From Flavobacterium sp. TR2 (GTDB lineage: Bacteria; Bacteroidota; Bacteroidia; Flavobacteriales; Flavobacteriaceae): a stretch of 64,000 bases of DNA. Under the pieces are notes generated by a model. It made no database searches and was not told the origin of the DNA. It saw only the letters and a program-made list of their open reading frames with translations. Positions 8,083 to 16,013 of the stretch are shown piece by piece. The number at the start of each line of letters is the position of its first letter. Position 1 is the stretch's first letter. A program made the position numbers and the translations under genes. The stretch spans positions 4,898,001 to 4,962,000 of the forward strand of contig NZ_CP104307.1 of the NCBI RefSeq assembly GCF_025252405.1, given 5' to 3'.

Positions 8083-8541
8083 ATGACAATTGAAGAGGTT
8101 ATTAAGAGTACGGTTAAGATGGATAATGCGAAAAAAGTTATTCTGAATATCATGTACACGCAAAATGTTATCCAAGATCATTTCAACGATTTAATTAAAT
8201 CGTATGATCTGTCTGGAGAACAATATAATGTGTTGCGTATATTAAGAGGACAAAAAGGAAAACCTGCTAATATGTGCGTGATACAAGAGCGTATGCTTGC
8301 CAAAACGAGCAATACGACACGACTGGTAGACAAATTATTATTGAAAGAGCTTGTTACGCGAAATGTCTGTCCGGATAATAGAAGAAAAATTGAAGTTTTG
8401 ATTACTCAAAAAGGATTAGACGTTTTAAAAGAATTAGATCCGAAAGTAGATGCGCATGAACAAACATTTGCAGACAATTTAAAACCAGAAGAATTAATTT
8501 TATTAAATCAATTATTAGAAAAATATAGAACCAACAAATAA
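8083..8541 (+). CDS. MarR family transcriptional regulator
   Basis: Winged-helix DNA-binding protein, 152 aa, probably a dimer. The recognition region LRGQKGKPANMCVIQERML followed by AKTSNTTRLVDKLLLKEL (about 65-100) and the wing VTRNVCPDNRRKIEVLIT are typical of MarR proteins. Members of this family usually repress their own operon until a phenolic or oxidising ligand binds. Twin palindromes lie directly upstream over the promoter. A nitroreductase and a YceI protein gene follow, so the regulon probably answers electrophile or redox stress. The inducer is unknown. Confidence 0.9.
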   Translation: MTIEEVIKSTVKMDNAKKVILNIMYTQNVIQDHFNDLIKSYDLSGEQYNVLRILRGQKGKPANMCVIQERMLAKTSNTTRLVDKLLLKELVTRNVCPDNRRKIEVLITQKGLDVLKELDPKVDAHEQTFADNLKPEELILLNQLLEKYRTNK

Positions 8542-8554
8542 AATAATAAAAACT

Positions 8555-9187
8555 ATGAGCAATTTTTTAGAAAATCAAAATTGGAGATACGCTACTAAAC
8601 AGTTTGATGCTACAAAAAAGATATCTGATGCAGATTTAAATACATTAAAAGAAGCCGTTAGGTTAAGTGCTTCTTCATACGGACTACAACCTTATAAAGT
8701 TATTCTTGTTGAAAATCCAGAATTAAGAGAAAAATTAAAAGGTGCAGCTTGGGGACAAACTCAAATTACAGACGCTTCTCACCTATTCATTTTTGCAAAT
8801 GACTTAAAGCTTGATGCAGGGTCTGTTGACAAATACATTAGCAACATCAGCGAAGTAAGAGGTGTTCCTACTGAAGCTTTAGGCGGATTTAGCGATATGA
8901 TGAAAAATGTAATTGCAAATTTATCTGAAGACGCAAAACACATCTGGACTGCAAAACAAACTTACTTGGCTTTAGGCAACCTATTAAACGCGGCAGCCGA
9001 ACTAAAAATTGATGCAACGCCAATGGAAGGTTTCAATGCGGCTCAATTTAATGAAATCTTAGGTTTCGATAAATTAGGTTTAAATGCTTCAGTTATTGCA
9101 ACTGTAGGCTACAGACATGATGACGACAAATCTCAGCACCAGAAAAAAGTTAGAAAATCACACGAGGAATTATTTATCACTATATAA
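8555..9187 (+). CDS. NAD(P)H-dependent nitroreductase family protein (NfsB-like)
   Basis: Soluble FMN flavoenzyme of 210 aa that reduces nitro, quinone or related compounds. It starts with the NfsB-type region NWRYATKQFDATKKIS. SSYGLQPYKVILV (about 40-52) matches the FMN-binding SS-x-N-x-Q-P segment, and the C-terminus has TVGYRHDDDKSQ. It lies 13 nt after the MarR gene and 39 nt before the YceI gene, so all three are probably cotranscribed. The pairing of a MarR repressor with a nitroreductase suggests detoxification. The physiological substrate is not known. Confidence 0.9.
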   Translation: MSNFLENQNWRYATKQFDATKKISDADLNTLKEAVRLSASSYGLQPYKVILVENPELREKLKGAAWGQTQITDASHLFIFANDLKLDAGSVDKYISNISEVRGVPTEALGGFSDMMKNVIANLSEDAKHIWTAKQTYLALGNLLNAAAELKIDATPMEGFNAAQFNEILGFDKLGLNASVIATVGYRHDDDKSQHQKKVRKSHEELFITI

Positions 9188-9226
9188 TTATTTATTAATC
9201 AAATTCAAATTTTAATTTTAACAAAC

Positions 9227-9793
9227 ATGAAAAATTTAAAAACTATTGCAATAGCATTATTCGTAGCAGCAGCTGGAATCTCAGTAAACGCTCAAACTAA
9301 AAAAATCGACGTAAAAGCATCTACTATCAAATGGGTAGGTAAAAAAGTAACTGGAGAGCACTCTGGAACTGTAAACTTAAAAGAAGGTGCTGTAGTTTTC
9401 AAAGGAAAAAAATTAGCTGGAGGTAACTTTACAGTTGACATGACTTCATTAACTTCTACAGATTTAACTGGAGAATACCAAGGAAAATTAAACGGTCACT
9501 TAAAAGCTGACGATTTCTTCGGAACTGATAAATTCCCAACTTCAAAATTAGTTTTCAAAACTATCGGTGCAAAATCTGCTGATGTTTATACTGTAACTGC
9601 AGACTTAACTATCAAAGGAATTACTAAACCAGTAACTTTTGATATCACTGTAAAAGGAAACACTGCTACAACTGCTTTCAAAGTTGACAGAACTAAATAC
9701 GATATTAAATATGGTTCTGGTAGCTTCTTCGACGGTTTAGGAGATAAAACTATCAACGACGAATTCGAATTGGCAGTAGCTTTAAAATTCTAA
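9227..9793 (+). CDS. YceI family periplasmic lipid-binding protein
   Basis: Secreted lipocalin-like protein of 188 aa. A signal peptide covers about residues 1-22 (MKNLKTIAIALFVAAAGISVNA, cleaved after NA). The rest is the YceI domain, with FTVDMTSLTSTDL, a DDFFGTDKFPTSKLVF block near residues 92-107, and LTIKGITKPVTFDITVKG near residues 125-142. YceI proteins hold isoprenoid-like or other hydrophobic molecules in an eight-stranded barrel. It is the last gene of the MarR operon and ends before a strong hairpin terminator. Its part in the redox response is inferred. Confidence 0.92.
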   Translation: MKNLKTIAIALFVAAAGISVNAQTKKIDVKASTIKWVGKKVTGEHSGTVNLKEGAVVFKGKKLAGGNFTVDMTSLTSTDLTGEYQGKLNGHLKADDFFGTDKFPTSKLVFKTIGAKSADVYTVTADLTIKGITKPVTFDITVKGNTATTAFKVDRTKYDIKYGSGSFFDGLGDKTINDEFELAVALKF

Positions 9794-9820
9794 TTTAAGC
9801 ACATTAAATCCATACAAAGA

Positions 9821-9857
9821 AAAAACCTAACAGAATAATTCTGTTAGGTTTTTATAT
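9821..9857. terminator. Bidirectional terminator between the YceI gene and the broken toxin
   Basis: AAAAACCTAACAGAAT (9821-9836) and ATTCTGTTAGGTTTTT (9838-9853) form a 16-bp inverted repeat with A- and T-runs at its ends. It can stop transcription from both sides. Confidence 0.85.
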
Positions 9858-9860
9858 TTT

Positions 9861-10179
9861 TTATATACTCCTTTTAATATCGATTGGATTTTGTCTTGTA
9901 TCAAAAACATCCAAAATTTCAATTGAATCTTTCTTTAAATTAATCCAATAAATAATTTTATAATTTTTATAAACCAAATATCGTATCTCTTCAGAATAAC
10001 TTTCTAAAAGTTCTTCTTTTTGCCCTATTGCATTTGTTGGCTTCGGTTTTAACTTTATCGTCTCTTTGGTAATCCCAAGCACAATCTTCAACAGCTAGAC
10101 TTGCTTCTTTCTTATAATAATCAAAAATCTTTTTTAATTCAGTTTTAGCAAAATCAGTCCAATAAATTTTCAACTCCAT
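9861..10179 (-). pseudogene. RelE/ParE-type toxin, frameshifted
   Basis: Remnant of a toxin of about 105 aa. The first frame from 10179 encodes MELKIYWTDFAKTELKKI and continues to a valine at codon 30. The second frame then encodes KIVLGITKE and runs to DVFDTRQNPIDIKRSI, ending at 9861. Aligned with the intact paralogue at 21308-21625 (shared WTQFA, KEELL, YKIIYWI, VFDTRQNPI), the joined product has the same length when one extra base near 10089 is skipped. The start overlaps the antitoxin end by 10 nt, exactly as in the intact pair. A sequencing error cannot be excluded. Confidence 0.8.
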
Positions 10180-10406
10180 TTCTCAATCTCAGAAATTAAC
10201 TCATCAACACCTGTTATTCTTTCATTTTTAGAATCGTCCATAGAGGCATCAATCCTTTTATGAAATTCAGCAATAGACATTGGTTTTAATTCTAAATCTT
10301 CTTTAATTTCCTTTTTTAATAATTTTTCAAACTGAGAAATTGCCTTCTCACTTTCAAGTTTAAGAAAGTCTCTAATAAAAATCACTTTTCTAGTATCTAA
10401 ATCCAT
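10170..10406 (-). CDS. Antitoxin of the frameshifted RelE/ParE pair
   Basis: Small helical protein, 78 aa, starting MDLDTRKVIFIRDFLKLES. It aligns over its length with the antitoxin at 21075-21317: MDLxxRK, FLxL, QxEKLL, KPMS, DxSxxD, RIT and KW at the end. Such proteins neutralise a cognate RelE/ParE toxin and often repress their own operon. The ATG at 10406 is preferred because the in-frame TTG at 10422-10424 lies in the -7 box. The reading frame is intact although the toxin partner is broken, so it may now only regulate or protect against the paralogous toxin. Confidence 0.8.
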   Translation of the reverse strand: MDLDTRKVIFIRDFLKLESEKAISQFEKLLKKEIKEDLELKPMSIAEFHKRIDASMDDSKNERITGVDELISEIEKWS

Positions 10407-10421
10407 TTCTTTTATTTTTAT

Positions 10422-10429
10422 CAAAGTTA
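10422..10429 (-). promoter_or_regulatory. -7 box of the minus-strand antitoxin operon
   Basis: The minus strand reads TAACTTTG, matching TAnnTTTG, 15 nt before the ATG at 10406. The intact paralogous operon has TACCTTTG at nearly the same distance. Confidence 0.6.
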
Positions 10430-10582
10430 CAAATTATCTTTAAATGAAAATTTAATTCAAAACAATTTTGAAATAGGCATTTACAGCTACGAAACTTTAA
10501 TCCTTTTCAAAAATTTAACATTCTTAATAATATAGTAACTCTTTCGTAATAAGCATCAAGGCTTTGATTAACATACGGCTTC

Positions 10583-10590
10583 TATTTTTG
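10583..10590 (+). promoter_or_regulatory. -7 box before the secreted beta-helix-like gene
   Basis: TATTTTTG matches TAnnTTTG and ends 42 nt before the ATG at 10633. Confidence 0.5.
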
Positions 10591-10632
10591 GGACAATTAA
10601 AAAATCAAAAACTAGAAATTAAAATCATAGTT

Positions 10633-11913
10633 ATGAAAACAAAATTACGCATTGCATATATAACCTTCATTATCAGCTTTTTCGCACAAGCTCAACAACA
10701 GCCAAAAGGGATTATTGGCACTTCAAACTGGATGACCAACTGGACGAGTTTTAAACCTGCTGGAAACGACTATGGTGAAGCGACCAATATAATAGCTGGG
10801 ACTATTGACAAAGACACGCGCTTAGTAAAACGAAACATATATCATCTCGTTGGTGTTGTGTATGTTACAAATAACGCAACTCTTACTATTGAGCCCGGAA
10901 CTGTTATACGAGGCGACGATAAAACCTGCGGAACTCTTGTAATTACTAATGGCTCAAAAATCATGGCAGAAGGGTTAGAAACAGATCCAATTGTTTTTAC
11001 TTCTGAAAACGAAATAAACAACAGAAAACCAGGTGACTGGGGCGGAATTATTATTTTAGGAAAAGCTCCGATAAACTCTTTAGGCGGCATTCATACTTTG
11101 CCTTTCGACCTTGATCCAACTCTGAATCATTATGGAGGCCAAGATCCAGAAGATAATTCAGGAATTTTGAAGTATGTAAGAATCGAATATGCCGGCAGAA
11201 AATTAAGTGCTTCTAAAGAATTAAACGGTCTTTCTCTTGCTGGTGTTGGAAGAAAAACAACGGTTAGTCACGTTCAAATCAGTTTTTCAAATGATGATTC
11301 TTTCGAATGTTATGGCGGAGATTTGAATCTAAGCAATTTAGTTTCATTTCGAACAACAGACGATGATTTTGATTTTACGCAAGGCGCTCAAATTAATATC
11401 AGCAATAGCATTGCCGTTCGCCACCCTTTTTCTTCTGACATCTCAGGTTCAAGATGTTTTGAGGTCGACTCATACGAAAAAGTTGCGACTACAGATATGA
11501 CCAAAAAAATGACCAAAATAAATGCGAACAATATTACTTTGGTCAATTTAGAAGAAAACAATCAAGGTTTGGTAAGAGAATCTGCTTATATTAGAGAAAA
11601 TACATTCTTTAATTTAACGAATAGCGTTGTTTCTGGATTTGCTCCTTTTATTTTATTGGAAGGAAATATAGGAAATGGTGAAGCAAATTTGTCTAAAATT
11701 AGTTTTAAAAATGTTGTAGCAAACAATTGCCAAGGTCAAATCGAAAGCGAATCGGGAAGCAATATTCCAGGCATAAAAAGCTATTATGGCAACCCAGCTT
11801 ACGGAATAGAATATACTAAAATGAAACTTAACGAGCTGTTTGCGCTTCCAAACATAAAAGGAAATCCAGATTTCAGATTAAGCGTAAATAACACGATAGC
11901 AAGTGGAAACTAA
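10633..11913 (+). CDS. Secreted protein, probable parallel beta-helix fold
   Basis: Exported protein of 426 aa with unknown role. The ATG at 10633 begins a clear signal peptide (MKTKLRIAYITFIISFFAQA, cleaved before QQ); an upstream in-frame start would bury it behind 23 extra residues. The mature part has stacked short strands and phrases such as TLTIEPGTVIRGD, SKIMAEG, GDWGGIIILGKAP, KYVRIEYAGR and SFECYGGDLNLSNLVSFRTTDDDFDFTQ (in part), seen in Bacteroidota surface proteins with beta-helix repeats. No T9SS sorting domain or lipobox is present, so it may stay periplasmic. The family is often given misleading transporter names; nothing here supports transport. Confidence 0.75.
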   Translation: MKTKLRIAYITFIISFFAQAQQQPKGIIGTSNWMTNWTSFKPAGNDYGEATNIIAGTIDKDTRLVKRNIYHLVGVVYVTNNATLTIEPGTVIRGDDKTCGTLVITNGSKIMAEGLETDPIVFTSENEINNRKPGDWGGIIILGKAPINSLGGIHTLPFDLDPTLNHYGGQDPEDNSGILKYVRIEYAGRKLSASKELNGLSLAGVGRKTTVSHVQISFSNDDSFECYGGDLNLSNLVSFRTTDDDFDFTQGAQINISNSIAVRHPFSSDISGSRCFEVDSYEKVATTDMTKKMTKINANNITLVNLEENNQGLVRESAYIRENTFFNLTNSVVSGFAPFILLEGNIGNGEANLSKISFKNVVANNCQGQIESESGSNIPGIKSYYGNPAYGIEYTKMKLNELFALPNIKGNPDFRLSVNNTIASGN

Positions 11914-12010
11914 GGAGTTATAAAAACACTCTCGATTAAAATTTAACAAATTTTACAGATTCGAAAAGATTTTTTTGAAATTTTATGCACTCTATTTAAA
12001 ATTACATTTA

Positions 12011-12018
12011 TATCTTTG
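12011..12018 (+). promoter_or_regulatory. -7 box of the trp operon promoter
   Basis: TATCTTTG matches TAnnTTTG and ends 18 nt before the leader peptide ATG at 12037. Transcription from here would cover the leader, the attenuator and the trp genes. Confidence 0.75.
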
Positions 12019-12036
12019 TCACATCAAAATAAAGAA

Positions 12037-12093
12037 ATGAGAACAATTTTAAACAATACTTGGTGGTGGAGCAATTTACGTCAGACGTCGTGA
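12037..12093 (+). CDS. trpL: trp operon leader peptide
   Basis: An 18-codon open frame encodes MRTILNNTWWWSNLRQTS and stops at TGA 12091-12093. Codons 9-11 (12061-12069) are three consecutive Trp codons, which are very rare by chance. It lies between a TATCTTTG promoter box and a strong terminator hairpin in front of trpE. This is the normal layout of ribosome-mediated attenuation: ribosomes stall at the Trp codons when charged tRNA-Trp is scarce. No other role is expected for the peptide. Confidence 0.92.
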   Translation: MRTILNNTWWWSNLRQTS

Positions 12094-12166
12094 ACGAAGC
12101 TTCCTATGGTATTGTAAAAAATATAAAAATATAAAGGGCTTGTCATCACGACAAGCCCTTTTTTTT
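12087..12166 (+). promoter_or_regulatory. trp attenuator: terminator hairpin and competing antiterminator
   Basis: The terminator stem pairs AAAGGGCTTGTC (12133-12144) with GACAAGCCCTTT (12150-12161), loop ATCAC, followed by T to 12166. The competing pairing joins GTCGTGA (12087-12093) with TCACGAC (12146-12152), and AAGC (12097-12100) with GCTT (12138-12141), with a small internal loop. The first of these strands covers the leader stop codon. A ribosome at the stop codon would mask it and let the terminator form. One stalled at 12061-12069 would leave it free and prevent termination. The pairing is seen in sequence; the mechanism is inferred by analogy with known trp attenuators. Confidence 0.88.
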
Positions 12167-12212
12167 GATCCAAACCGAAAATAGATTAACGAACAACATA
12201 AAACTATATATT

Positions 12213-13613
12213 TTGAAACCTTTTATTCTTAATACACATTACAAACAAATTCTGGCCGATACGGTTACGCCAGTAAGCATTTATTTCAAAATTAGAGATA
12301 AATTCCCAAATAGTTTATTGCTAGAAAGTAGCGATTACCACGGAAATGACAACAGTTTCTCTTACATCTGCTGCAATCCGATTGCAACTATAAAGATTGA
12401 AAACGAAGTTATTTCTAAAACTTTTCCTGATGGAACTTCAGAAAAAATCGCTATCGATAATTCGACCAATATTCCACAAGTAATTCAGGAATTTTCAAGT
12501 CAGTTTAAATCTGAAAAAAACGATTTTAAATTCATCAACAATGGTTTATTTGGCTACATTTCTTATGATGCCGTTCGTTACTTCGAAAAAGTTTCAATTG
12601 CAAAAAAAGACAATGCTACTTCTATTCCAGATGTTTTTTATGCGGTTTACCAGAATATTATCGCAATTAACCACTTCAAAAACGAGGCTTACATTTTCTG
12701 CCATAGCGTTGACGGAAAAAACAACATTGCAGAAATAGAACAATTGCTGCAATCTAGAAATATAGCTTCTTATAAATTTTCTAAAGAAGGCGAAGGATTT
12801 TCAAATTTAACTGATGAAGAATTTAAAGCAAATGTAGCTTTGGCCAAAAAACACTGCTACCGTGGCGATGTTTTCCAATTGGTATTGTCTCGCCGATTTA
12901 CGCAAGGTTTTAAGGGAGACGAATTTAATGTGTACAGAGCTTTAAGAAGCATTAACCCTTCTCCATATTTATTCTTTTTTGATTATGGCGATTTCAAAAT
13001 ATTTGGCTCTTCACCAGAAGCTCAAATTATCGTAAAAAACAGAAAAGCCGAAATTCACCCAATTGCAGGAACTTTCAAAAGAACAGGAAATGATGAACGC
13101 GATGCGCTTTTAGCAAAAGAACTTTCTGAAGATAAAAAAGAAAACAGCGAACACGTTATGCTAGTAGATTTGGCAAGAAATGATTTAAGCCGAAACGGAC
13201 ATGATGTAAATGTTGAGAAATACAGAGAAGTTCAATTTTTCTCTCACGTTATTCACTTGGTTTCTAAAGTTACAGGACATTTACATGATAAAGCAACCAC
13301 GATGCAGGTCGTAGCAGATACTTTCCCAGCAGGAACTTTGAGTGGCGCTCCTAAACACAGAGCGATGCAGTTGATTGAAGAATGCGAAAAAACAAATCGC
13401 AACTTCTACGGAGGCGCAATCGGTGTTATGGACTTTGACGGAAACTTTAACCACGCCATTATGATTCGGACTTTCCTTTCTAAAAATCACCAATTGCATT
13501 GTCAGGCAGGAGCCGGAATCGTAGCAAGTTCTGACGAAGAAAGCGAAATGCAAGAAGTTTATAATAAATTAAGAGCATTGAACACAGCTCTAGAAATGGC
13601 AGAAAAAATATAA
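12213..13613 (+). CDS. trpE: Anthranilate synthase component I
   Basis: Converts chorismate, with ammonia from TrpG, to anthranilate in the first step of tryptophan synthesis. It is 466 aa from the TTG at 12213 (then KPFILNTHYKQ). An earlier in-frame TTG at 12165 lies in the T-run of the attenuator and cannot be used; no in-frame ATG is available near the start. The feedback-site motif LLESS is near residue 37. The catalytic domain has IHPIAGTFKRTG, HVMLVDLARND, GTLSGAPKHRAMQ and a C-terminal GAGIVASSDEESE block. It is the first structural gene of the trp operon and is controlled by the attenuator. Confidence 0.95.
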   Translation: MKPFILNTHYKQILADTVTPVSIYFKIRDKFPNSLLLESSDYHGNDNSFSYICCNPIATIKIENEVISKTFPDGTSEKIAIDNSTNIPQVIQEFSSQFKSEKNDFKFINNGLFGYISYDAVRYFEKVSIAKKDNATSIPDVFYAVYQNIIAINHFKNEAYIFCHSVDGKNNIAEIEQLLQSRNIASYKFSKEGEGFSNLTDEEFKANVALAKKHCYRGDVFQLVLSRRFTQGFKGDEFNVYRALRSINPSPYLFFFDYGDFKIFGSSPEAQIIVKNRKAEIHPIAGTFKRTGNDERDALLAKELSEDKKENSEHVMLVDLARNDLSRNGHDVNVEKYREVQFFSHVIHLVSKVTGHLHDKATTMQVVADTFPAGTLSGAPKHRAMQLIEECEKTNRNFYGGAIGVMDFDGNFNHAIMIRTFLSKNHQLHCQAGAGIVASSDEESEMQEVYNKLRALNTALEMAEKI

Positions 13614-13627
13614 TTCACAATACGTTT

Positions 13628-13711
13628 CCCGAGGTTGAAACCTCGGGCTATATTTGAAAAACGATCGTAAAAAAATGCCAAGTAAATATAGCCAGCGGTT
13701 TCAACCGCTGG
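13628..13711. repeat. Intergenic double-hairpin repeat, copy 1
   Basis: The hairpin CCCGAGGTT/AACCTCGGG (13628-13647) and the hairpin CCAGCGGTT/AACCGCTGG (13692-13711) flank an inner stem GGCTATATTT (13646-13655) with AAATATAGCC (13684-13693). Similarly built elements are at 30870-30984 and 40183-40297. It lies inside the trp operon, between trpE and the lipoprotein gene. Confidence 0.8.
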
Positions 13712-13775
13712 AGACAAAGATTGACAAAACCATAAACTTGAAACAATTAAAAACAAACTATAAAAACCACAAACT

Positions 13776-14219
13776 ATGAAAAAAGCAGTATCAATTTTAG
13801 TTTTAATCATCACCCTGACTTCTTGTAATTCAGAAAAAAAGCAAAATCCAATTGAAGGAACCTGGCGACTTATATCAGCTGAAACCACTGAAAAAGATTC
13901 CACTTTTTCAACTTTCAATCCAAAAACAAAAATGATTAAAATTATTAACGATACGCACTTTGCATTTTTTAACCATGACTTAAAACACGGAAAAGACTCA
14001 ACAGCGGCATTGTTCTTTGGCGGAGGCGGAAAATATACATTAAAAGACAGCACTTACACTGAGCATTTAGAGTTTTTCAACAACCGCGAATGGGAAGACA
14101 ACAAATTTGAATTTGTGGTGAAAGTTCAAAACGACACTTTAATTCAAAAGGGAATAGAAAAAGTAGAAAAATTAGGAGTCGATCGTGTTATTGTAGAAAA
14201 ATACGTTCGAGAAAAATAA
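13776..14219 (+). CDS. Small lipoprotein, DUF4488/lipocalin-like, within the trp operon
   Basis: Predicted lipoprotein of 147 aa. The signal peptide MKKAVSILVLIITLTSC carries the lipobox LTSC with lipidated C17. The mature part starts NSEKKQNPIEGTWRLIS, where IEGTWRL is the opening strand of small lipocalin-like folds, and continues with repeated short strands (KYTLKDSTYTEHLEF, EFVVKVQNDTLIQKG). It lies between trpE and trpG in the same direction, with spacers made of palindromic repeats. Nothing ties it to tryptophan synthesis. It may be a passenger gene. Membership of the DUF4488-like group is a moderate guess. Confidence 0.75.
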   Translation: MKKAVSILVLIITLTSCNSEKKQNPIEGTWRLISAETTEKDSTFSTFNPKTKMIKIINDTHFAFFNHDLKHGKDSTAALFFGGGGKYTLKDSTYTEHLEFFNNREWEDNKFEFVVKVQNDTLIQKGIEKVEKLGVDRVIVEKYVREK

Positions 14220-14225
14220 AATTTA

Positions 14226-14304
14226 GTTTCAAGTTTTATTTGTTTCAAGTTTCAAGTTAACCAAAACCTGCAACTTGAAACCTGAAACTTTGAAACTTTG
14301 AAAC
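14226..14304. repeat. Intergenic palindrome, tttcaag family
   Basis: The left arm holds GTTTCAAGTTTCAAGTT (about 14242-14258) and the right arm AACTTGAAACCTGAAAC (about 14271-14287), with extra GTTTCAAG or TTGAAAC units outside. A partial single arm of the same family lies at about 6109-6146. The element fills the gap before trpG. Confidence 0.8.
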
Positions 14305-14317
14305 AAAAAACAACACA

Positions 14318-14884
14318 ATGAAAAAGATTTTAGTTATAGACAATTACGATAGCTTCACTTACAATTTAGTGCACTATTTAGAAGACTTAAACTGCGAAGT
14401 TACCGTTTACAGAAACGATGAATTTGATATTGATGAAATCGCTTCTTTTGAGAAAATTTTACTTTCTCCAGGACCTGGAATTCCAGATGAGGCAGGCTTA
14501 TTAAAAGCAGTAATCGAAAAATACAGCCCAACAAAAAGCATTCTTGGAGTTTGTTTAGGACAGCAGGCAATTGGGGAAGTCTTTGGTGGCACGCTTTCTA
14601 ACCTTGATAAAGTATATCATGGAGTTGCAACCAATGTAAAAACATTAGTTTCAGACGAAATTTTATTTGAAGGTTTAGGAAACGAATTTGAAGTTGGAAG
14701 ATACCATTCATGGGTTGTCGACAGCAATTTACCAGAAGATTTAGAAGCAACTTCGGTAGATGAAAATGGACAGATCATGTCATTAAGACACAAAAATTAT
14801 GACGTAAGAGGCGTTCAGTTTCACCCAGAAAGCGTTTTGACACCAAACGGAAAAAGAATTTTAGAGAATTGGATTAAGAGTTAG
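14318..14884 (+). CDS. trpG: Anthranilate synthase component II (glutamine amidotransferase)
   Basis: Supplies ammonia from glutamine to TrpE. The 188 aa length matches a single-domain TrpG. The protein starts KKILVIDNYDSFTYNLVHYL, a strong family mark. The catalytic triad is visible: cysteine in GVCLGQQAIGE (about residue 79), and the histidine and glutamate in VQFHPESVLTP (about 168-172). The oxyanion region is SPGPGIPDEAG. It is the third gene after the attenuator and is expected to form the synthase complex with TrpE. It is not fused to trpD, unlike in enterobacteria. Confidence 0.96.
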   Translation: MKKILVIDNYDSFTYNLVHYLEDLNCEVTVYRNDEFDIDEIASFEKILLSPGPGIPDEAGLLKAVIEKYSPTKSILGVCLGQQAIGEVFGGTLSNLDKVYHGVATNVKTLVSDEILFEGLGNEFEVGRYHSWVVDSNLPEDLEATSVDENGQIMSLRHKNYDVRGVQFHPESVLTPNGKRILENWIKS

Positions 14885-15000
14885 TCGAAAGTCATAAAGT
14901 CAAAAAGGGCTTTCACTATTTTAAAACTAAAAAATCCAAGCAAAAAATGATTTATGAAGTCAAGGCCTTTAAGACCTTCGACTTTAGACTTTAAGACTAA
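14885..15000. repeat. Intergenic palindrome, aagtc family
   Basis: The left arm AGTCGAAAGTCATAAAGTC (from about 14883) opposes the right arm with CGACTTTAGACTTTAAGACT (to about 14998); an inner pair GGGCTTT and AAGGCCTTT is also present. It spans the whole gap between trpG and trpD. Confidence 0.7.
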
Positions 15001-15006
15001 ATTTCA

Positions 15007-15999
15007 ATGAAAACGATATTAAACAAATTAATCAACCACGAAGTGCTTTCTAAAGAAGAAGCCAAACAGGTATTGATTAATATTTCAAGCGGTCAGTATA
15101 ATCCAAGTCAAATTTCGGCATTTCTGACTGTTTTTATGATGCGAAGCATTACAATTGAAGAACTTTCAGGATTTCGCGAAGCGCTATTAGATTTATGCAT
15201 CCGCGTCGATCTATCGGCCTATAACACAATCGATTTGTGCGGAACGGGCGGTGACGGAAAAGATACTTTCAATATTTCAACTTTAGCCTCTTTTGTATCG
15301 GCAGGAGCAGGAATTAAAATTGCTAAACACGGAAATTATGGAGTTTCATCTATTTCAGGATCAAGCAACGTAATGGAAAAAATGGGAATAAAATTTAGCA
15401 ACGATCCTAACTTTTTAGAAAAATGTATCGACAAAGCTGGAGTCTGCGTTTTGCACGCTCCCCTATTTCACCCAGCAATGAAAAATGTTGGTCCGATTAG
15501 AAAAGAATTGGCTGTAAAAACATTTTTCAATATGTTGGGGCCAATGGTAAATCCGTCGTTTCCACAAAATCAATTGGTTGGTGTTTTCAACTTAGAGTTG
15601 GCAAGAATGTATGCTTATTTGTATCAAAATACCGATGTTAATTTTACCATCCTGCATTCGCTTGACGGATATGACGAAATTTCATTGACTGGTCCAACAA
15701 AAACAATTTCGAACCACATGGAAGGAATGCTAAATCCGGAAGATTTTGGCGTTCATCTTTTGTCTCAAAATGAAATTGAAGGCGGAAAAACTATTGATGA
15801 ATCTGCAGAGATTTTTACCAATATAATTTCAGGAAAAGGAACCGAAGCGCAGAATAATGTAGTTTGTGCCAATGCTGCAATGGCAATCGCAACGGTCACA
15901 AAATGTTCTCCAAAAGAAGGATTTGAACTGGCTAAAGAAAGTTTGTTATCTGGAAAAGGATTAAAAGCATTACAGAAATTACAAGAATTAAGTAAATAA
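15007..15999 (+). CDS. trpD: Anthranilate phosphoribosyltransferase
   Basis: Transfers phosphoribose from PRPP to anthranilate, step two of the pathway. It is 330 aa, as is usual. The helical N-terminal domain has LINHEVLSKEEAKQVL. The PRPP-binding glycine loop is LCGTGGDGKDTFNIST (about residues 78-93). Further family blocks are KHGNYGVSSISGSSNVMEKMG and GPIRKELAVKTFFNMLGPM (about 160-180), which contains the substrate-binding arginine. It starts with ATG at 15007 after a palindromic spacer and lies between trpG and trpC in the operon. Confidence 0.96.
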   Translation: MKTILNKLINHEVLSKEEAKQVLINISSGQYNPSQISAFLTVFMMRSITIEELSGFREALLDLCIRVDLSAYNTIDLCGTGGDGKDTFNISTLASFVSAGAGIKIAKHGNYGVSSISGSSNVMEKMGIKFSNDPNFLEKCIDKAGVCVLHAPLFHPAMKNVGPIRKELAVKTFFNMLGPMVNPSFPQNQLVGVFNLELARMYAYLYQNTDVNFTILHSLDGYDEISLTGPTKTISNHMEGMLNPEDFGVHLLSQNEIEGGKTIDESAEIFTNIISGKGTEAQNNVVCANAAMAIATVTKCSPKEGFELAKESLLSGKGLKALQKLQELSK

Positions 16000-16013
16000 A
16001 AAAACAAACAAAA

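Noticed and set aside
12165..12212. N-terminal extension of TrpE from the TTG at 12165
   Set aside because: The codon lies in the T-run of the attenuator terminator, and the added 16 residues do not match the family start.
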